Both the position numbers and the translations under genes were made by a program. A stretch of 64,000 nucleotides of DNA from Aquitalea aquatilis. GTDB taxonomy: Bacteria > Pseudomonadota > Gammaproteobacteria > Burkholderiales > Chromobacteriaceae. The DNA is taken from positions 496,001-560,000 of the forward strand of contig NZ_CP039731.1 in NCBI RefSeq assembly GCF_005155025.1, read 5' to 3'. Below, piece by piece: positions 17,394 through 28,386 of this stretch (position 1 is the stretch's first letter; each line of letters begins with the position of its first letter). The notes beneath the pieces are model-generated. The model was not told the origin of the DNA and ran no database searches. It saw only the letters and a list, made by a program, of their open reading frames with translations.

Positions 17394-17978
17394 TTATTTG
17401 TCGTCGCCAATCAGCAGGCGGGTATCGGACAGATACTTATGCGGCGGGATTTCCAGGTTCTTTGGAGCCGGAACACCCTTGAATACGCGGGCAGCCAGGT
17501 CGAACTTGGAACCATGACACGGGCAGTAGAAGCCACCCAGCCATTCCGGGCCAAGATCGGCAGGTGCCAGATCAGGACGGAAGGTCGGCGAACAGCCCAG
17601 ATGGGTACAGATACCCACGGCCACCAGCAGCTCAGGCTTGATGGAGCGGCCTTCGTTCTGGCAGTACTTGGGTTGTTGCTCTACTTCGGACTTGGGGTCC
17701 GCCAGCTTGGGGTCGTTCTTGGGCAGGTCAGCAATCTGCTGCTTGGTACGGGACAACAGCCATACCGGTTTGCCGCGCCACTCGACGTTGATCTTCTGGC
17801 CCGGCTCCAGCTTGCTGATATCCACCTCAACCGGTGCACCAGCCGCCTTTGCCCGTTCAGACGGGAAGAAACTCATCAGAAACGGCGTTGCCACCCCGGC
17901 AACGGCCACACCCCCAACAGCGCTGGTTGCTACCGTCAGAAACCGACGGCGCCCCGTATCGACTTGTTGTTCACTCAT
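17394..17978 (-). CDS. petA: Rieske iron-sulfur protein of the bc1 complex
   Basis: A 194-residue subunit with a twin-arginine export signal (RRRFLTVA, residues 10-17) that also serves as its TM anchor. The 2Fe-2S ligands lie in CTHLGC and CPCHGS. It oxidises quinol at the Qo site of cytochrome b and passes the electron to cytochrome c1. The start MSEQQ at 17978 has GAGGA 8 bases upstream; upstream in-frame TTG/ATG codons overlap that ribosome site and are less likely. It is the first gene of petABC. Confidence 0.96.
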   Translation of the reverse strand: MSEQQVDTGRRRFLTVATSAVGGVAVAGVATPFLMSFFPSERAKAAGAPVEVDISKLEPGQKINVEWRGKPVWLLSRTKQQIADLPKNDPKLADPKSEVEQQPKYCQNEGRSIKPELLVAVGICTHLGCSPTFRPDLAPADLGPEWLGGFYCPCHGSKFDLAARVFKGVPAPKNLEIPPHKYLSDTRLLIGDDK

Positions 17979-18098
17979 TACAGTCATCCTCAAACGTGGA
18001 AACCGAGCTCAAACTTCAAACCAGACGATTTTACCTGATTACCAGTAGGGACATGAAGCGCCTATGCAAATAAATTGAGCCCGGTTGGGTAGATTTGT

Positions 18099-18848
18099 CT
18101 AAACCGGATTGAAAAGATCGACAAATTCAACAGTTATGCCGGGTAAATGAGAAACCTTCTCGCCCAGTGCCTGTACGCCGTAGCGCTCTGTTACATGATG
18201 TCCGGCGGCGATGAAAGCCACGCCATACTCCTCGGCCAGATGGAAACATTGCTCCGAGACCTCGCCCGTGACAAAGGCATCAACCCCGAGCCGGATGGCC
18301 TCTTGAAAGAAGGACTGCGCCCCACCGGTACACCAGGCCAGCCGGCGTACTGGCCGCTCAGCCGGGCCCAGCAGCATCGCTTGCCGGCCCAGGCTAACGG
18401 AAATTTCCTCAGCCAGTTGCGCTGCAGTCGCGGCAGCCGGCCACCGGCCATGCCATAGCAAGCCCTGCTCACCGGCCTGGCCCTCGGCCTGCCAACCCAG
18501 CCGTCTGGCCAGGGTGGCGTTATTGCCCAACTCCAGATGCCCGTCCAGCGGTAAGTGATAAGCAATCAGGCTGATGTCATGCTGCAACAGTTTGGCCACT
18601 CGCGCACGCTTCATGCCAATCAGCCGGGCGTCTTCGCCCTTCCAGAAATAACCATGATGCACCAGAATGGCATCCGCCCGGCGGGCAATCGCCACATCAA
18701 TCAGTGCTTGTGAGGCGGTCACACCCGTGATGATGTGCCGCACCTCTGCCCTGCCCTCGATTTGTAAACCATTGGGCGCGTAGTCCTGGTAGCGCCATGG
18801 CTCCAGCCATTCATCCATGCTGGCAAGCAGCTGCTGTAATTGCATCAT
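18099..18848 (-). CDS. NIF3-like dinuclear metal protein (YbgI family)
   Basis: A 249-residue member of the NIF3/YbgI family, toroidal hexamers with two metal ions per subunit. Metal-site motifs are visible: VHHGYFW, AYHLPLDGH and GHHVTERYG. E. coli YbgI has been proposed as a GTP cyclohydrolase I type 2, but the role of the family remains uncertain. The gene stands alone between petA and groEL on the minus strand and is not obviously in an operon with either. Confidence 0.9.
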   Translation of the reverse strand: MMQLQQLLASMDEWLEPWRYQDYAPNGLQIEGRAEVRHIITGVTASQALIDVAIARRADAILVHHGYFWKGEDARLIGMKRARVAKLLQHDISLIAYHLPLDGHLELGNNATLARRLGWQAEGQAGEQGLLWHGRWPAAATAAQLAEEISVSLGRQAMLLGPAERPVRRLAWCTGGAQSFFQEAIRLGVDAFVTGEVSEQCFHLAEEYGVAFIAAGHHVTERYGVQALGEKVSHLPGITVEFVDLFNPV

Positions 18849-18921
18849 GCATCCTTGCGAAATAGGCTGCTGCCTATTGTGCCAGAGAAGTCGGTCGCTC
18901 CCACCCTCGCACAGAAAAACA

Positions 18922-18949
18922 AAAAACCCCGCACAAGTGCGGGGTTTTT
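18922..18949. terminator. Strong terminator after groEL
   Basis: AAAACCCCGCAC / GTGCGGGGTTTT, a 12-bp or longer stem with a very short loop and flanking A/T runs, works in both orientations. It lies 25 bases past the groEL stop. Confidence 0.88.
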
Positions 18950-18973
18950 AGATTCAGCGAGGGCTGAAGCAGC

Positions 18974-20635
<1,662 letters not shown>

Positions 20636-20669
20636 CTATAGGGTCGTTTGAAGTCGGTATGGGTCGGAA

Positions 20670-20957
20670 TTACTCGACGATGCCCATTACATCTTCCTCG
20701 CGCATCACGAGGACTTCATCACCGTCAACCTTGACGGACTGACCGGAGTACTTGCCGAAAATCACTTTATCGCCAACTTTCAGCTCCAGCGGACGGCGCT
20801 CGCCATTGTCCAGAACCTTGCCGTTACCGACAGCCAGCACCTCACCCATGTCGGGCTTTTCAGCGGCGGCCCCCGGCAGAACGATGCCGGAAGCAGTCTT
20901 TTCTTCAGCCTCAAGGCGCTTGATAACAACACGATCGTGCAGCGGACGAATTGCCAT
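20670..20957 (-). CDS. groES: Co-chaperonin GroES
   Basis: A 95-residue protein that caps the GroEL ring as a heptamer. It reads [19 protein letters not shown], has the mobile loop [17 protein letters not shown], and ends in [14 protein letters not shown]. The ribosome site AGGAGAG lies 5 bases before ATG. It is the first gene of the heat-shock operon. A sigma-70-like promoter and a perfect CIRCE operator lie 70-125 bases upstream. Confidence 0.98.
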   Translation of the reverse strand: MAIRPLHDRVVIKRLEAEEKTASGIVLPGAAAEKPDMGEVLAVGNGKVLDNGERRPLELKVGDKVIFGKYSGQSVKVDGDEVLVMREEDVMGIVE

Positions 20958-21028
20958 TGATCTCTCCTAAATACAAAGTGGCTGTTGAATGCAATGTGTA
21001 CTGCCAGGATGGCAGCGCGGGGCAGGCT

Positions 21029-21055
21029 TTAGCACTCACCCCTGACGAGTGCTAA
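21029..21055 (-). promoter_or_regulatory. CIRCE operator (HrcA binding site)
   Basis: TTAGCACTC, nine bases, GAGTGCTAA: an exact match to the CIRCE consensus. It starts right at the -10 box of the groES promoter, so HrcA binding would block transcription until heat shock. Confidence 0.97.
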
Positions 21056-21083
21056 TAATAGGGACGGGGTCGGGATGTTTCAA
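21055..21083 (-). promoter_or_regulatory. Sigma-70 promoter of groESL
   Basis: On the minus strand TTGAAA (21078-21083) and TATTAT (21055-21060) are exactly 17 bases apart and abut the CIRCE element. The wording fits the housekeeping sigma factor rather than sigma-32. Confidence 0.8.
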
Positions 21084-21135
21084 GAGGGGGACCGGCAAAA
21101 ACTTGCCAGCCCCCCTGCTAACATCAGCTGAAAGT

Positions 21136-22242
21136 TCAGCGAGAGGAGTCGTCGCGCCGCAACACCATCCAGCGCGGAGTCTGGAAGCGGACGATCATGC
21201 GGTACAGACGAAGATAGGCCAGCACAAACAGCAAGGTCAGCAGCATCAGTAACCAGGTGCGATTCCAGAACAGCATGGCCGGCACCACCGAAAAAGAAGC
21301 GAGCACCCACAGATACGGTGAAGTCATGCTGTTGCGCTGGGTCAGATGACGGGCCTCTTTCGAGCCTACCATCCACAGCACCATGCGCTTATATATCATT
21401 TGATGCAGGTGCAAGGCATCTGGATAGCCCACCGCCCGGCCCTGCAAAAACTTGCGTCGATAAATAGAGAAAACCGTCTCGAATACCGGGTAAATCACAC
21501 ACAACAAGGGAAACCACGGCGACACGGCTGGATTACGCGCCACCAGCAGTACAGAAAGTTCAGCGATCATGAAGCCAATCAGATAAGCACCACCATCCCC
21601 GGCAAAAATCAACCCACGTGGAAAATTCCAGAATAAAAAGCCCAGAATGGCTCCCACCATGGCAAAACACACGCTCATCAACACAATGTCTTGCACCTTG
21701 AAGCAGACATAGGCGATGGCAAGAAAAATGAACACTGCCACCATACCCGATAGCCCGTTATAGCCGTCGATGATGTTAACGGCATGAGCCACTCCGCCCA
21801 CGGCCACCATGGTCAATAGCAAGGATAGCCACCAGTAAGAAGCCAACAAATGATCCACACCCGGAATGGATAAGCGGGCCAGCCCGGCACCCAGCAGAAA
21901 ATAGCCCAGCGCGGCCGCGACAAAAGTCGCCAGCAGACGTGGCAAGGGGCCGATTTTCTTGGTGAGGTCCTCAATGAAACCGGCCGCAAATGCCGGGAAA
22001 GCCGACAGCAACAACAGCAATACCCATACCGATGTATTCAGATAGCCTGACAGTGCGCAGCCAGCAATCAGGCCCAGCATGATGGGCAGGCCACCAATGC
22101 GCGGCACCGGCATGGCATGAAATTTCTGTACACCAGTGATATCTCCATCAGTGGAAAATCGAGCGTGCAGGTGAGCATAGCGGATCAACAGCAACGCCGA
22201 AAAAAATGAGACGAGCAACGCAAGCAAGAAAATCTGCAACAT
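21136..22242 (-). CDS. Polyprenyl-phosphate sugar-phosphate transferase (WecA/WbpL-like, GT4)
   Basis: A 368-residue protein with about ten TM helices, of the MraY/WecA family. Such enzymes start O-antigen or related polymers by moving a sugar-1-phosphate from UDP-sugar onto undecaprenyl phosphate. Family motifs: VNIIDGYNGLSG in the middle, FAGDGGAYLIG (Asp-rich metal site) and DALHLHQMIYKR near the cytoplasmic loop. It lies divergent from rmlB at the edge of the polysaccharide cluster, still in high-GC DNA, so it probably belongs to the ancestral locus. The exact sugar (GlcNAc or a 6-deoxy HexNAc) cannot be decided. Confidence 0.88.
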   Translation of the reverse strand: MLQIFLLALLVSFFSALLLIRYAHLHARFSTDGDITGVQKFHAMPVPRIGGLPIMLGLIAGCALSGYLNTSVWVLLLLLSAFPAFAAGFIEDLTKKIGPLPRLLATFVAAALGYFLLGAGLARLSIPGVDHLLASYWWLSLLLTMVAVGGVAHAVNIIDGYNGLSGMVAVFIFLAIAYVCFKVQDIVLMSVCFAMVGAILGFLFWNFPRGLIFAGDGGAYLIGFMIAELSVLLVARNPAVSPWFPLLCVIYPVFETVFSIYRRKFLQGRAVGYPDALHLHQMIYKRMVLWMVGSKEARHLTQRNSMTSPYLWVLASFSVVPAMLFWNRTWLLMLLTLLFVLAYLRLYRMIVRFQTPRWMVLRRDDSSR

Positions 22243-22420
22243 GGGGCATCAAGGCCTGAATGGAGATAAAAGCGGAATATACGGCTCAATGCAGTAAAGT
22301 CTCAAGGCTACGCGACGAGCAGATAACGATTCTGTCATATACTGTGGGCCTTGCCAGTGCAAAGTTGGCATGTACCAATTGTAAGCGACTTTACCATGGC
22401 CCTGTGCCAAGCAATAAACA

Positions 22421-22462
22421 CTTAACTTTACTTGGAATTATCTTAACCTTACTTGGAATTAT
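22421..22462 (+). repeat. 21-bp tandem duplication in front of rmlB
   Basis: Two adjacent 21-base units (22421-22441 and 22442-22462) differ at a single base (CTTAACTTTAC versus CTTAACCTTAC). Each contains TTGGAATTAT. In the second copy the GGA serves as the ribosome site of rmlB, 8 bases from ATG, so the duplication repeats the ribosome-binding region. Confidence 0.9.
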
Positions 22463-22465
22463 TAC

Positions 22466-23530
22466 ATGATATTGGTTACTGGCGGTGCCGGCTTCATCGG
22501 AGCCAACTTTGTTCTCGACTGGCTCAGCCAGCAAGACGAACCAGTCATCAACATTGACAAGCTGACTTACGCTGGCAATCTGCAAACCCTGTCCAGCCTG
22601 GAAAACGACCCGCGCCACCTGTTTGTACAGGGCGATATTGGCGACCGAGAGCTGGTCTGCCGACTGCTACAGCAGCACCAAGTTCGTGCAGTGATCAATT
22701 TCGCAGCGGAAAGCCATGTCGACCGTTCCATCCACGGCCCAGGTGACTTCATCCAGACCAATGTAGTGGGTACCTTCAACCTACTGGAGGCAGTGCGAGC
22801 TTACTGGAACACACTGGAAGGCGAAGCCAAGGCGACTTTCCGCTTCCTGCACGTATCCACTGACGAGGTGTACGGTACGCTGTCAGATAGCGATGCCCCC
22901 TTCAGCGAAACCAACCGCTACGAACCCAACAGCCCCTACTCGGCCAGCAAGGCTGCATCGGACCACCTGGTACGCGCCTGGCACCACACTTACGGCCTGC
23001 CAGTACTCACCACCAACTGCAGCAACAACTACGGCCCTTATCACTTCCCGGAAAAACTGATTCCGCTGGTCATCCTGAATGCGCTGGCCGGTAAGCCCTT
23101 GCCCATTTACGGTGATGGCCAGCAAATCCGCGACTGGCTGTATGTGAAAGACCATTGCAGCGCCATCCGCACCGTGCTGGCGCAAGGTCGCCTGGGTGAA
23201 ACCTATAATGTTGGCGGCTGGAATGAAAAAGCCAATCTGGATGTAGTCAACAGCATCTGCAGCATTCTGGATGAACTGCGGCCCAAAACAGATGGCCGTG
23301 GCTACGCCGCGCAAATCACCTACGTCCAGGATCGTCCCGGCCATGATCGTCGCTACGCTATCGACGCGCGTAAGCTGCAACAGGAACTGGGCTGGAAACC
23401 GGCGGAAACGTTTGAAAGCGGCATCCGCAAAACCGTGCAGTGGTATCTGGACAATCAGGACTGGGTCGGCAATGTCACCAGCGGCAATTATCGCCAATGG
23501 CTGGAACAACATTACGGGAACAAGGCATGA
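22466..23530 (+). CDS. rmlB: dTDP-glucose 4,6-dehydratase
   Basis: A 354-residue short-chain dehydrogenase-type enzyme, second step of dTDP-L-rhamnose synthesis. N-terminal NAD site [12 protein letters not shown], then [17 protein letters not shown] with the catalytic Thr/Asp/Glu, and the YSASK (YxxxK) active site. It is first in the order rmlB-rmlD-rmlA-rmlC, an operon with overlaps or short gaps. The stop overlaps the rmlD start (ATGA). The DNA is still high in GC, as in the chromosomal surroundings. Confidence 0.97.
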   Translation: MILVTGGAGFIGANFVLDWLSQQDEPVINIDKLTYAGNLQTLSSLENDPRHLFVQGDIGDRELVCRLLQQHQVRAVINFAAESHVDRSIHGPGDFIQTNVVGTFNLLEAVRAYWNTLEGEAKATFRFLHVSTDEVYGTLSDSDAPFSETNRYEPNSPYSASKAASDHLVRAWHHTYGLPVLTTNCSNNYGPYHFPEKLIPLVILNALAGKPLPIYGDGQQIRDWLYVKDHCSAIRTVLAQGRLGETYNVGGWNEKANLDVVNSICSILDELRPKTDGRGYAAQITYVQDRPGHDRRYAIDARKLQQELGWKPAETFESGIRKTVQWYLDNQDWVGNVTSGNYRQWLEQHYGNKA

Positions 23531-24420
23531 GCCGCATCCTGATTACCGGCAGCAACGGCCAAGTCGGCTTCGAGCTACAACGCTCTCTGGCCATGCTGGG
23601 CGAGTGCATCTGCCTGAACCGCCAGCAGCTGGATCTGGCTAATACTGCACAGATTGCCAGCGTGCTGGATCACTACCAACCAGACATCATCGTCAATCCT
23701 GCCGCCTATACCGCGGTGGACAAGGCCGAAAGTGAAGCAGAACTGGCGCACCGCATCAATACCGCAGCGCCAGCAGCCATGGCAGAGTGGGCTGCTCGAC
23801 ACCATGTCCTGCTGCTGCACTATTCCACCGACTATGTATTTGATGGCAACAAGGTCGATAGCTATAAGGAAGACGATGCGACCAACCCACAGTCAGTCTA
23901 TGGTTTGAGCAAATGGCAGGGCGAACAGGCCATCCGTGCCTGTGGTGCAAACCACATCATCCTGCGCACCAGTTGGGTGGTCGGTGCACATGGCAACAAT
24001 TTCCTCAAAACCATCATGCGCCTGGCGCGCGAACGCGACAGCCTGAATGTGGTGGCCGACCAGATTGGCGCGCCCACACCCGCTGCGTTGATTGCCGACG
24101 TCAGCGCGCATATCATCAAACAGTGGCAAGCCAGCCAGGACAAGAAGCTGCTCGGCACCTATCACCTGGCCAGCAGCGGCAATACCAGCTGGCATGGTTA
24201 TTCCGAACTCCTGCTTGCACTGGCGGAACGTTACGGTGTCGCACTGCAACTGAAGCCGGAAAACCTGCATGACATTCCGTCTTCAGCCTACCCCACGCCC
24301 GCAAAGCGCCCCAGCAACTCCAGACTGAATTGCAGTAAAATCGAACAAAATTTTGGCTTAACAATGCCAACATGGCAGTCCGGTGTGGAACAGGTGTTCC
24401 AGCAAATCTTCAATTCCTGA
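23527..24420 (+). CDS. rmlD: dTDP-4-dehydrorhamnose reductase
   Basis: A 297-residue NAD(P)H-dependent reductase, last step of dTDP-L-rhamnose synthesis. [10 protein letters not shown] is the nucleotide-binding loop, [12 protein letters not shown] and [10 protein letters not shown] are family signatures, and YGLSKWQGE holds the YxxxK pair. ATG at 23527 overlaps the rmlB stop by four bases. An upstream in-frame start inside rmlB is unlikely. Confidence 0.96.
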   Translation: MSRILITGSNGQVGFELQRSLAMLGECICLNRQQLDLANTAQIASVLDHYQPDIIVNPAAYTAVDKAESEAELAHRINTAAPAAMAEWAARHHVLLLHYSTDYVFDGNKVDSYKEDDATNPQSVYGLSKWQGEQAIRACGANHIILRTSWVVGAHGNNFLKTIMRLARERDSLNVVADQIGAPTPAALIADVSAHIIKQWQASQDKKLLGTYHLASSGNTSWHGYSELLLALAERYGVALQLKPENLHDIPSSAYPTPAKRPSNSRLNCSKIEQNFGLTMPTWQSGVEQVFQQIFNS

Positions 24421-24436
24421 TGCAGGACACATGCAG

Positions 24437-25306
24437 ATGAAACGTAAAGGCATCATCCTGGCGGGGGGGAGTGGCACCCGCCTGTACCCCGCCACGCTGG
24501 CAGTTAGCAAACAACTGCTCCCCATCTACGACAAGCCGATGATCTACTACCCGCTCAGCACACTGATGCTGGCCGGGATTCGCGACATCCTGATCATCTC
24601 CACCCCGCAGGACACCCCGCGCTTTGAGCAGTTGCTGGGTGATGGTAGCCAGTGGGGCATCAGCCTGCAGTACGCGGTACAACCCAGTCCGGATGGCCTC
24701 GCACAGGCCTTCATCATTGGCGAAGACTTCCTGGCAGGCGCACCTTCGGCACTGGTACTGGGTGACAATATCTTCCACGGCCATGACTTCCGCAAACTGC
24801 TGAAAGCAGCCAACGCCAAAGAGCAAGGTGCCAGCGTGTTTGCCTACCATGTGCAAGACCCGGAACGCTACGGCGTGGTGGAATTCGACACCGAAGGCAA
24901 AGCCCTCTCCATCGAGGAAAAGCCGGCACAGCCCAAATCCAACTACGCCGTTACCGGCCTGTACTTCTACGACAATCAGGTCATCAACATTGCCAAATCC
25001 ATTCGCCCCTCACCGCGCGGCGAGCTAGAGATCACCGATGTCAACAACCACTACCTGCAACAAGGGCAACTGGACGTGCAAACAATGGGGCGCGGCTACG
25101 CTTGGCTGGACACCGGCACCCACGAATCCATGCTGGAAGCCAGCCAGTTCATTGCCACAGTGGAAAACCGTCAGGGCCTGAAAGTGGCCTGCCTGGAGGA
25201 AATTGCCTACGTGCAGCACTGGATTGATGCAACTCAGCTGGAAATGCTAGCACAGCCGCTGAAAAAGAATGCCTACGGACAATATTTGCTGCAGCTGCTG
25301 AAGTAA
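24437..25306 (+). CDS. rmlA: Glucose-1-phosphate thymidylyltransferase
   Basis: A 289-residue nucleotidyltransferase that makes dTDP-glucose, the first step of the rhamnose pathway. It starts [18 protein letters not shown], with the GxGTR substrate loop. Family motifs include [17 protein letters not shown] and VLGDNIFHG, with IEEKP in the middle. ATG at 24437 has AGGA 9 bases upstream; another ATG two codons earlier (24431) is possible. It sits 16 bases after rmlD and 16 before rmlC. Confidence 0.96.
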   Translation: MKRKGIILAGGSGTRLYPATLAVSKQLLPIYDKPMIYYPLSTLMLAGIRDILIISTPQDTPRFEQLLGDGSQWGISLQYAVQPSPDGLAQAFIIGEDFLAGAPSALVLGDNIFHGHDFRKLLKAANAKEQGASVFAYHVQDPERYGVVEFDTEGKALSIEEKPAQPKSNYAVTGLYFYDNQVINIAKSIRPSPRGELEITDVNNHYLQQGQLDVQTMGRGYAWLDTGTHESMLEASQFIATVENRQGLKVACLEEIAYVQHWIDATQLEMLAQPLKKNAYGQYLLQLLK

Positions 25307-25322
25307 GAAAGCTACCTATTTC

Positions 25323-25883
25323 ATGAACATCATTGATACCGCTATCCCGGACGTCAAAATCATTGAGCCTGCCGTATTTGGTGACGACCGTGGATTTTTC
25401 TTCGAAAGTTTCAACCAGAAGCGCTTTGAAGAAGCCATTGGCCACAAAGTTGAATTTGTCCAGGACAACCACAGCCGCTCCAGCAAGGGCGTGCTGCGCG
25501 GATTGCACTACCAGATGCCACCGTTTGCACAAGGCAAGCTGGTGCGCTGCACGCTGGGCGAGGTTTACGATGTTGCAGTGGATATCCGCCGCAGCTCGCC
25601 CACCTTTGGCCAATGGGTAGGCGTAGTGCTGTCGGCAGATAACAAGCGCCAGCTGTGGATTCCCGAAGGCTTTGCCCATGGATTTTTAACACTATCTGAA
25701 CATTCCGAATTTCAATATAAAACAACAAATTATTATTCGCCAAATCATGAAAAATCAATTACCTGGAATGACAATATTTTAAATATAATCTGGCCCACTT
25801 TTAAAGTAAAAAGACTATTCCTATCAGAGAAAGATCAGAACGCTTACCCATTTTCAACCTTATTAAACCAAGCCAATCTATAA
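25323..25883 (+). CDS. rmlC: dTDP-4-dehydrorhamnose 3,5-epimerase, mosaic gene
   Basis: A 186-residue cupin-fold epimerase, third step of dTDP-L-rhamnose synthesis. Motifs: DDRGFFFESFN, the catalytic-His region RGLHYQMPP, and IPEGFAHGFLTLS. The gene is a composition mosaic. Up to about 25680 it uses the GC-rich codons of the neighbours. From GFLTLSEHSE onward the codons become strongly AT-rich and remain so through the following genes. The switch falls in the conserved PEGFAHGF segment, which is what homologous recombination between two rmlC alleles would produce. The reading frame is intact. Confidence 0.93.
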   Translation: MNIIDTAIPDVKIIEPAVFGDDRGFFFESFNQKRFEEAIGHKVEFVQDNHSRSSKGVLRGLHYQMPPFAQGKLVRCTLGEVYDVAVDIRRSSPTFGQWVGVVLSADNKRQLWIPEGFAHGFLTLSEHSEFQYKTTNYYSPNHEKSITWNDNILNIIWPTFKVKRLFLSEKDQNAYPFSTLLNQANL

Positions 25884-25953
25884 ATACAAAAAACAATGGC
25901 ATTAATTACAGACAACACAGAATCAATAACAAACGCCAAGGCAATAAAGATAT

Positions 25954-27273
25954 ATGAAAAAAAAAATTCCAAGTCATATCTACTATGCAATAAGTGCCTG
26001 GGCATCAAAAATCATTACCGCATCAACACAGCTACTTTGTATCCGGCACATTACCAGCACCCTAGGATTTGAACAATACTCAACCTTTGCATTACTATCT
26101 GCCCTATTACCCTGGGCATTATTATCTGACTTTGGAACATCCAGCAGTTTACAAAACACCATTTCCGAACGAAAAGCCAAAAACAAAAAGAACAATAAAT
26201 TGATTTTTTTCTCACTCGCATCAACACCACTACTTAGTATCATTACTATTGTTATTGCATTTACAATAAGCAGAGAGATAGGATCAATTTATTTAAGATC
26301 TGTAACAACAATTAATTTAACCGAAAAAAATACTTTATTCTTTACTACATGTCTGATTTATATCCTATCTAATCTTAGCACTATTTCATACCGAGTATGG
26401 CTAGCAAATGATAGAGGTTGGATTTCCAATATTATCCCAGCCATATCCTCGGCGCTTGGGCTCATGCTTCTAATGAGCATCGACATCGGAAAACGGGAAA
26501 ATCCAATTCTAATTGTAACATTACTATTAAATGGACCAAGCACCTTCTTAACACTATGCTTTTTTGCATATACCGCAAAAATAAATAAAATAAACAAATT
26601 TAAAATACTTGACTTTCGAAATTTAATTTACATTAAATTTTTACTGAAGCATGGATGGAGTTTTTGGATATTCTCTATCATAGCTACGCTAACAGCTCAA
26701 TCTGACTACCTAGTCATTTCACAAAAATTATCACAAGAGAGTATCTCTACATATTCCATATTTCAAAAATTGTTCACCTTTATTTTTTTTATATATGCAG
26801 CAGTTATGCAAGGACTATGGCCAACATGTACAGAGCTTTACACCCAAAAAAAATATCTACAAATGCATACCATTGCAAGAAGGTACATAAAAATTGGAGT
26901 TACTCTCCTAACAGCATACACATTAATACTGATCATACTTGAAAAAGAAATAACAGCTATTTTCTCTATAAAAAATTCGCCCCAAACAATAACAATAATT
27001 CTATTTGGAATGTGCTTTTTAATTAAAATCTGTTCAGATACTTATGCAATGCTACTCCAAAGCATGAATAATGCAAAACTACTGTGGTACACCCTATCTT
27101 CTCAAGCAATAATAAGCATTATTTTGCAATGGACTCTTTCCCAGCACTATCAAATAAATGGAGTATTAGTTGCAATCATTATATCCAGCATGCTAACAAC
27201 TTTTCTCGGAAATAAATTAATGTTCGACTCCGCCTTAAAAATCACTCACAGAAATAATGAAAAAAGGAATTGA
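25954..27273 (+). CDS. wzx: Polysaccharide flippase-like membrane protein (Wzx type)
   Basis: A 439-residue, strongly hydrophobic protein with about 12 predicted TM helices and short basic loops, typical of MATE/PST-type Wzx O-unit flippases. It would move undecaprenyl-linked repeat units across the inner membrane. Wzx sequences are too variable for motif proof, so the call rests on topology, length and position between rmlC and a glycosyltransferase. It is AT-rich with many rare-type codons, consistent with transfer. No ribosome site is obvious. The downstream gene begins 3 bases after its stop. Confidence 0.8.
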   Translation: MKKKIPSHIYYAISAWASKIITASTQLLCIRHITSTLGFEQYSTFALLSALLPWALLSDFGTSSSLQNTISERKAKNKKNNKLIFFSLASTPLLSIITIVIAFTISREIGSIYLRSVTTINLTEKNTLFFTTCLIYILSNLSTISYRVWLANDRGWISNIIPAISSALGLMLLMSIDIGKRENPILIVTLLLNGPSTFLTLCFFAYTAKINKINKFKILDFRNLIYIKFLLKHGWSFWIFSIIATLTAQSDYLVISQKLSQESISTYSIFQKLFTFIFFIYAAVMQGLWPTCTELYTQKKYLQMHTIARRYIKIGVTLLTAYTLILIILEKEITAIFSIKNSPQTITIILFGMCFLIKICSDTYAMLLQSMNNAKLLWYTLSSQAIISIILQWTLSQHYQINGVLVAIIISSMLTTFLGNKLMFDSALKITHRNNEKRN

Positions 27274-27276
27274 AAA

Positions 27277-28386
27277 ATGAAAGTTCTTCACTTCTACAAA
27301 ACGTATTACCCTGATACATTTGGCGGTGTTGAGCAATTTATATACCAACTCGCTGAAGGAATGAAATCACTCGGAGTCGAATCAGAAGTATTAGCGCTTA
27401 GTCCAAAAGGGGGATCAAGAGGTAATAAATACGCCAATCATGTTTACCACAATTCAAAGCAAGATTTATTTATAGCATCAACTGGTTTTTCACTATCAGC
27501 CTTTTCTGACTTCAAAGAATTGGCCGCGAAAGCTGACATAATTAACTATCACTTCCCTTGGCCATTTATGGATATAGTTCACTTCGCAAGCCAAACAAAA
27601 AAACCAACCGTCCTTACTTATCACTCTGACATTGTAAAGCAAAAATTTCTTTATCCAATCTATAAACCACTAATGTATAAATTCTTATCCAACATAGACC
27701 GCATTGTTGCCTCATCGCAAAACTACCTTAATAGCAGTCAAGTTTTAAATGAATTTAATAATAAGACAACCATCATTCCAATTGGAATAAATAAGGAAAA
27801 CTACTTAAAGGCAAGTGACATCAAAAGAAAATATTGGAAAGATAAAGTTGGTGAAAATTTTTTCTTATTCACAGGAGCACTCCGCTATTACAAAGGATTA
27901 CACACTCTACTAGAGGCACTAAAGGATCTTGACTTTCCGCTTGTTATAGTTGGTTCAGGACCATTAGAAAAAGAACTAAAATACATTGCCTCCATGAACA
28001 ATTTAAAAAACACCTACTTCGCAGGTGCAGTGGCTGATGAAGACAAAATAGCACTATTAGAATTATCAGGCTATTTTGTTTTTCCATCTCATTTACGCTC
28101 AGAGGCATTTGGCATATCTCTACTTGAAGCAGCAATGTACGGGAAACCACTAATTTCTTGTGAGATACAAACTGGAACTACATTTATCAATATTGATAAA
28201 GAAACAGGCATTACCATCCCACCTGACTCGCCACAAGCGCTTCGAAATGCAATGATCACACTAAAGGAAGACAAGAAGCTCGCTATGTGCTATGGGAATG
28301 CAGCTAAAAAAAGATACAATTCACTTTTTACATCCCAAAAAATGGCCGCTTCATATTTTGATTTATATAATCAATTATTGGTGTGA
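27277..28386 (+). CDS. GT4-family glycosyltransferase, 3' end defined by an IS end
   Basis: A 369-residue GT-B-fold retaining transferase. The N-terminal acceptor domain starts HFYKTYYPDTFGGVEQFIYQL (abridged pattern: YPP-like loop plus GGVE). The C-terminal donor domain has FTGALRYYKG and EAFGISLLEAAMYGKPLI, the E-x7-E nucleotide-sugar site. AAGGA lies 9 bases upstream of ATG. The stop TGA at 28384-28386 is the first three bases of an IS3-type inverted repeat, so the insertion supplied the stop and the natural last residues may be lost. Length is close to family norm, so the enzyme may still work. Donor and acceptor unknown. Confidence 0.88.
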   Translation: MKVLHFYKTYYPDTFGGVEQFIYQLAEGMKSLGVESEVLALSPKGGSRGNKYANHVYHNSKQDLFIASTGFSLSAFSDFKELAAKADIINYHFPWPFMDIVHFASQTKKPTVLTYHSDIVKQKFLYPIYKPLMYKFLSNIDRIVASSQNYLNSSQVLNEFNNKTTIIPIGINKENYLKASDIKRKYWKDKVGENFFLFTGALRYYKGLHTLLEALKDLDFPLVIVGSGPLEKELKYIASMNNLKNTYFAGAVADEDKIALLELSGYFVFPSHLRSEAFGISLLEAAMYGKPLISCEIQTGTTFINIDKETGITIPPDSPQALRNAMITLKEDKKLAMCYGNAAKKRYNSLFTSQKMAASYFDLYNQLLV

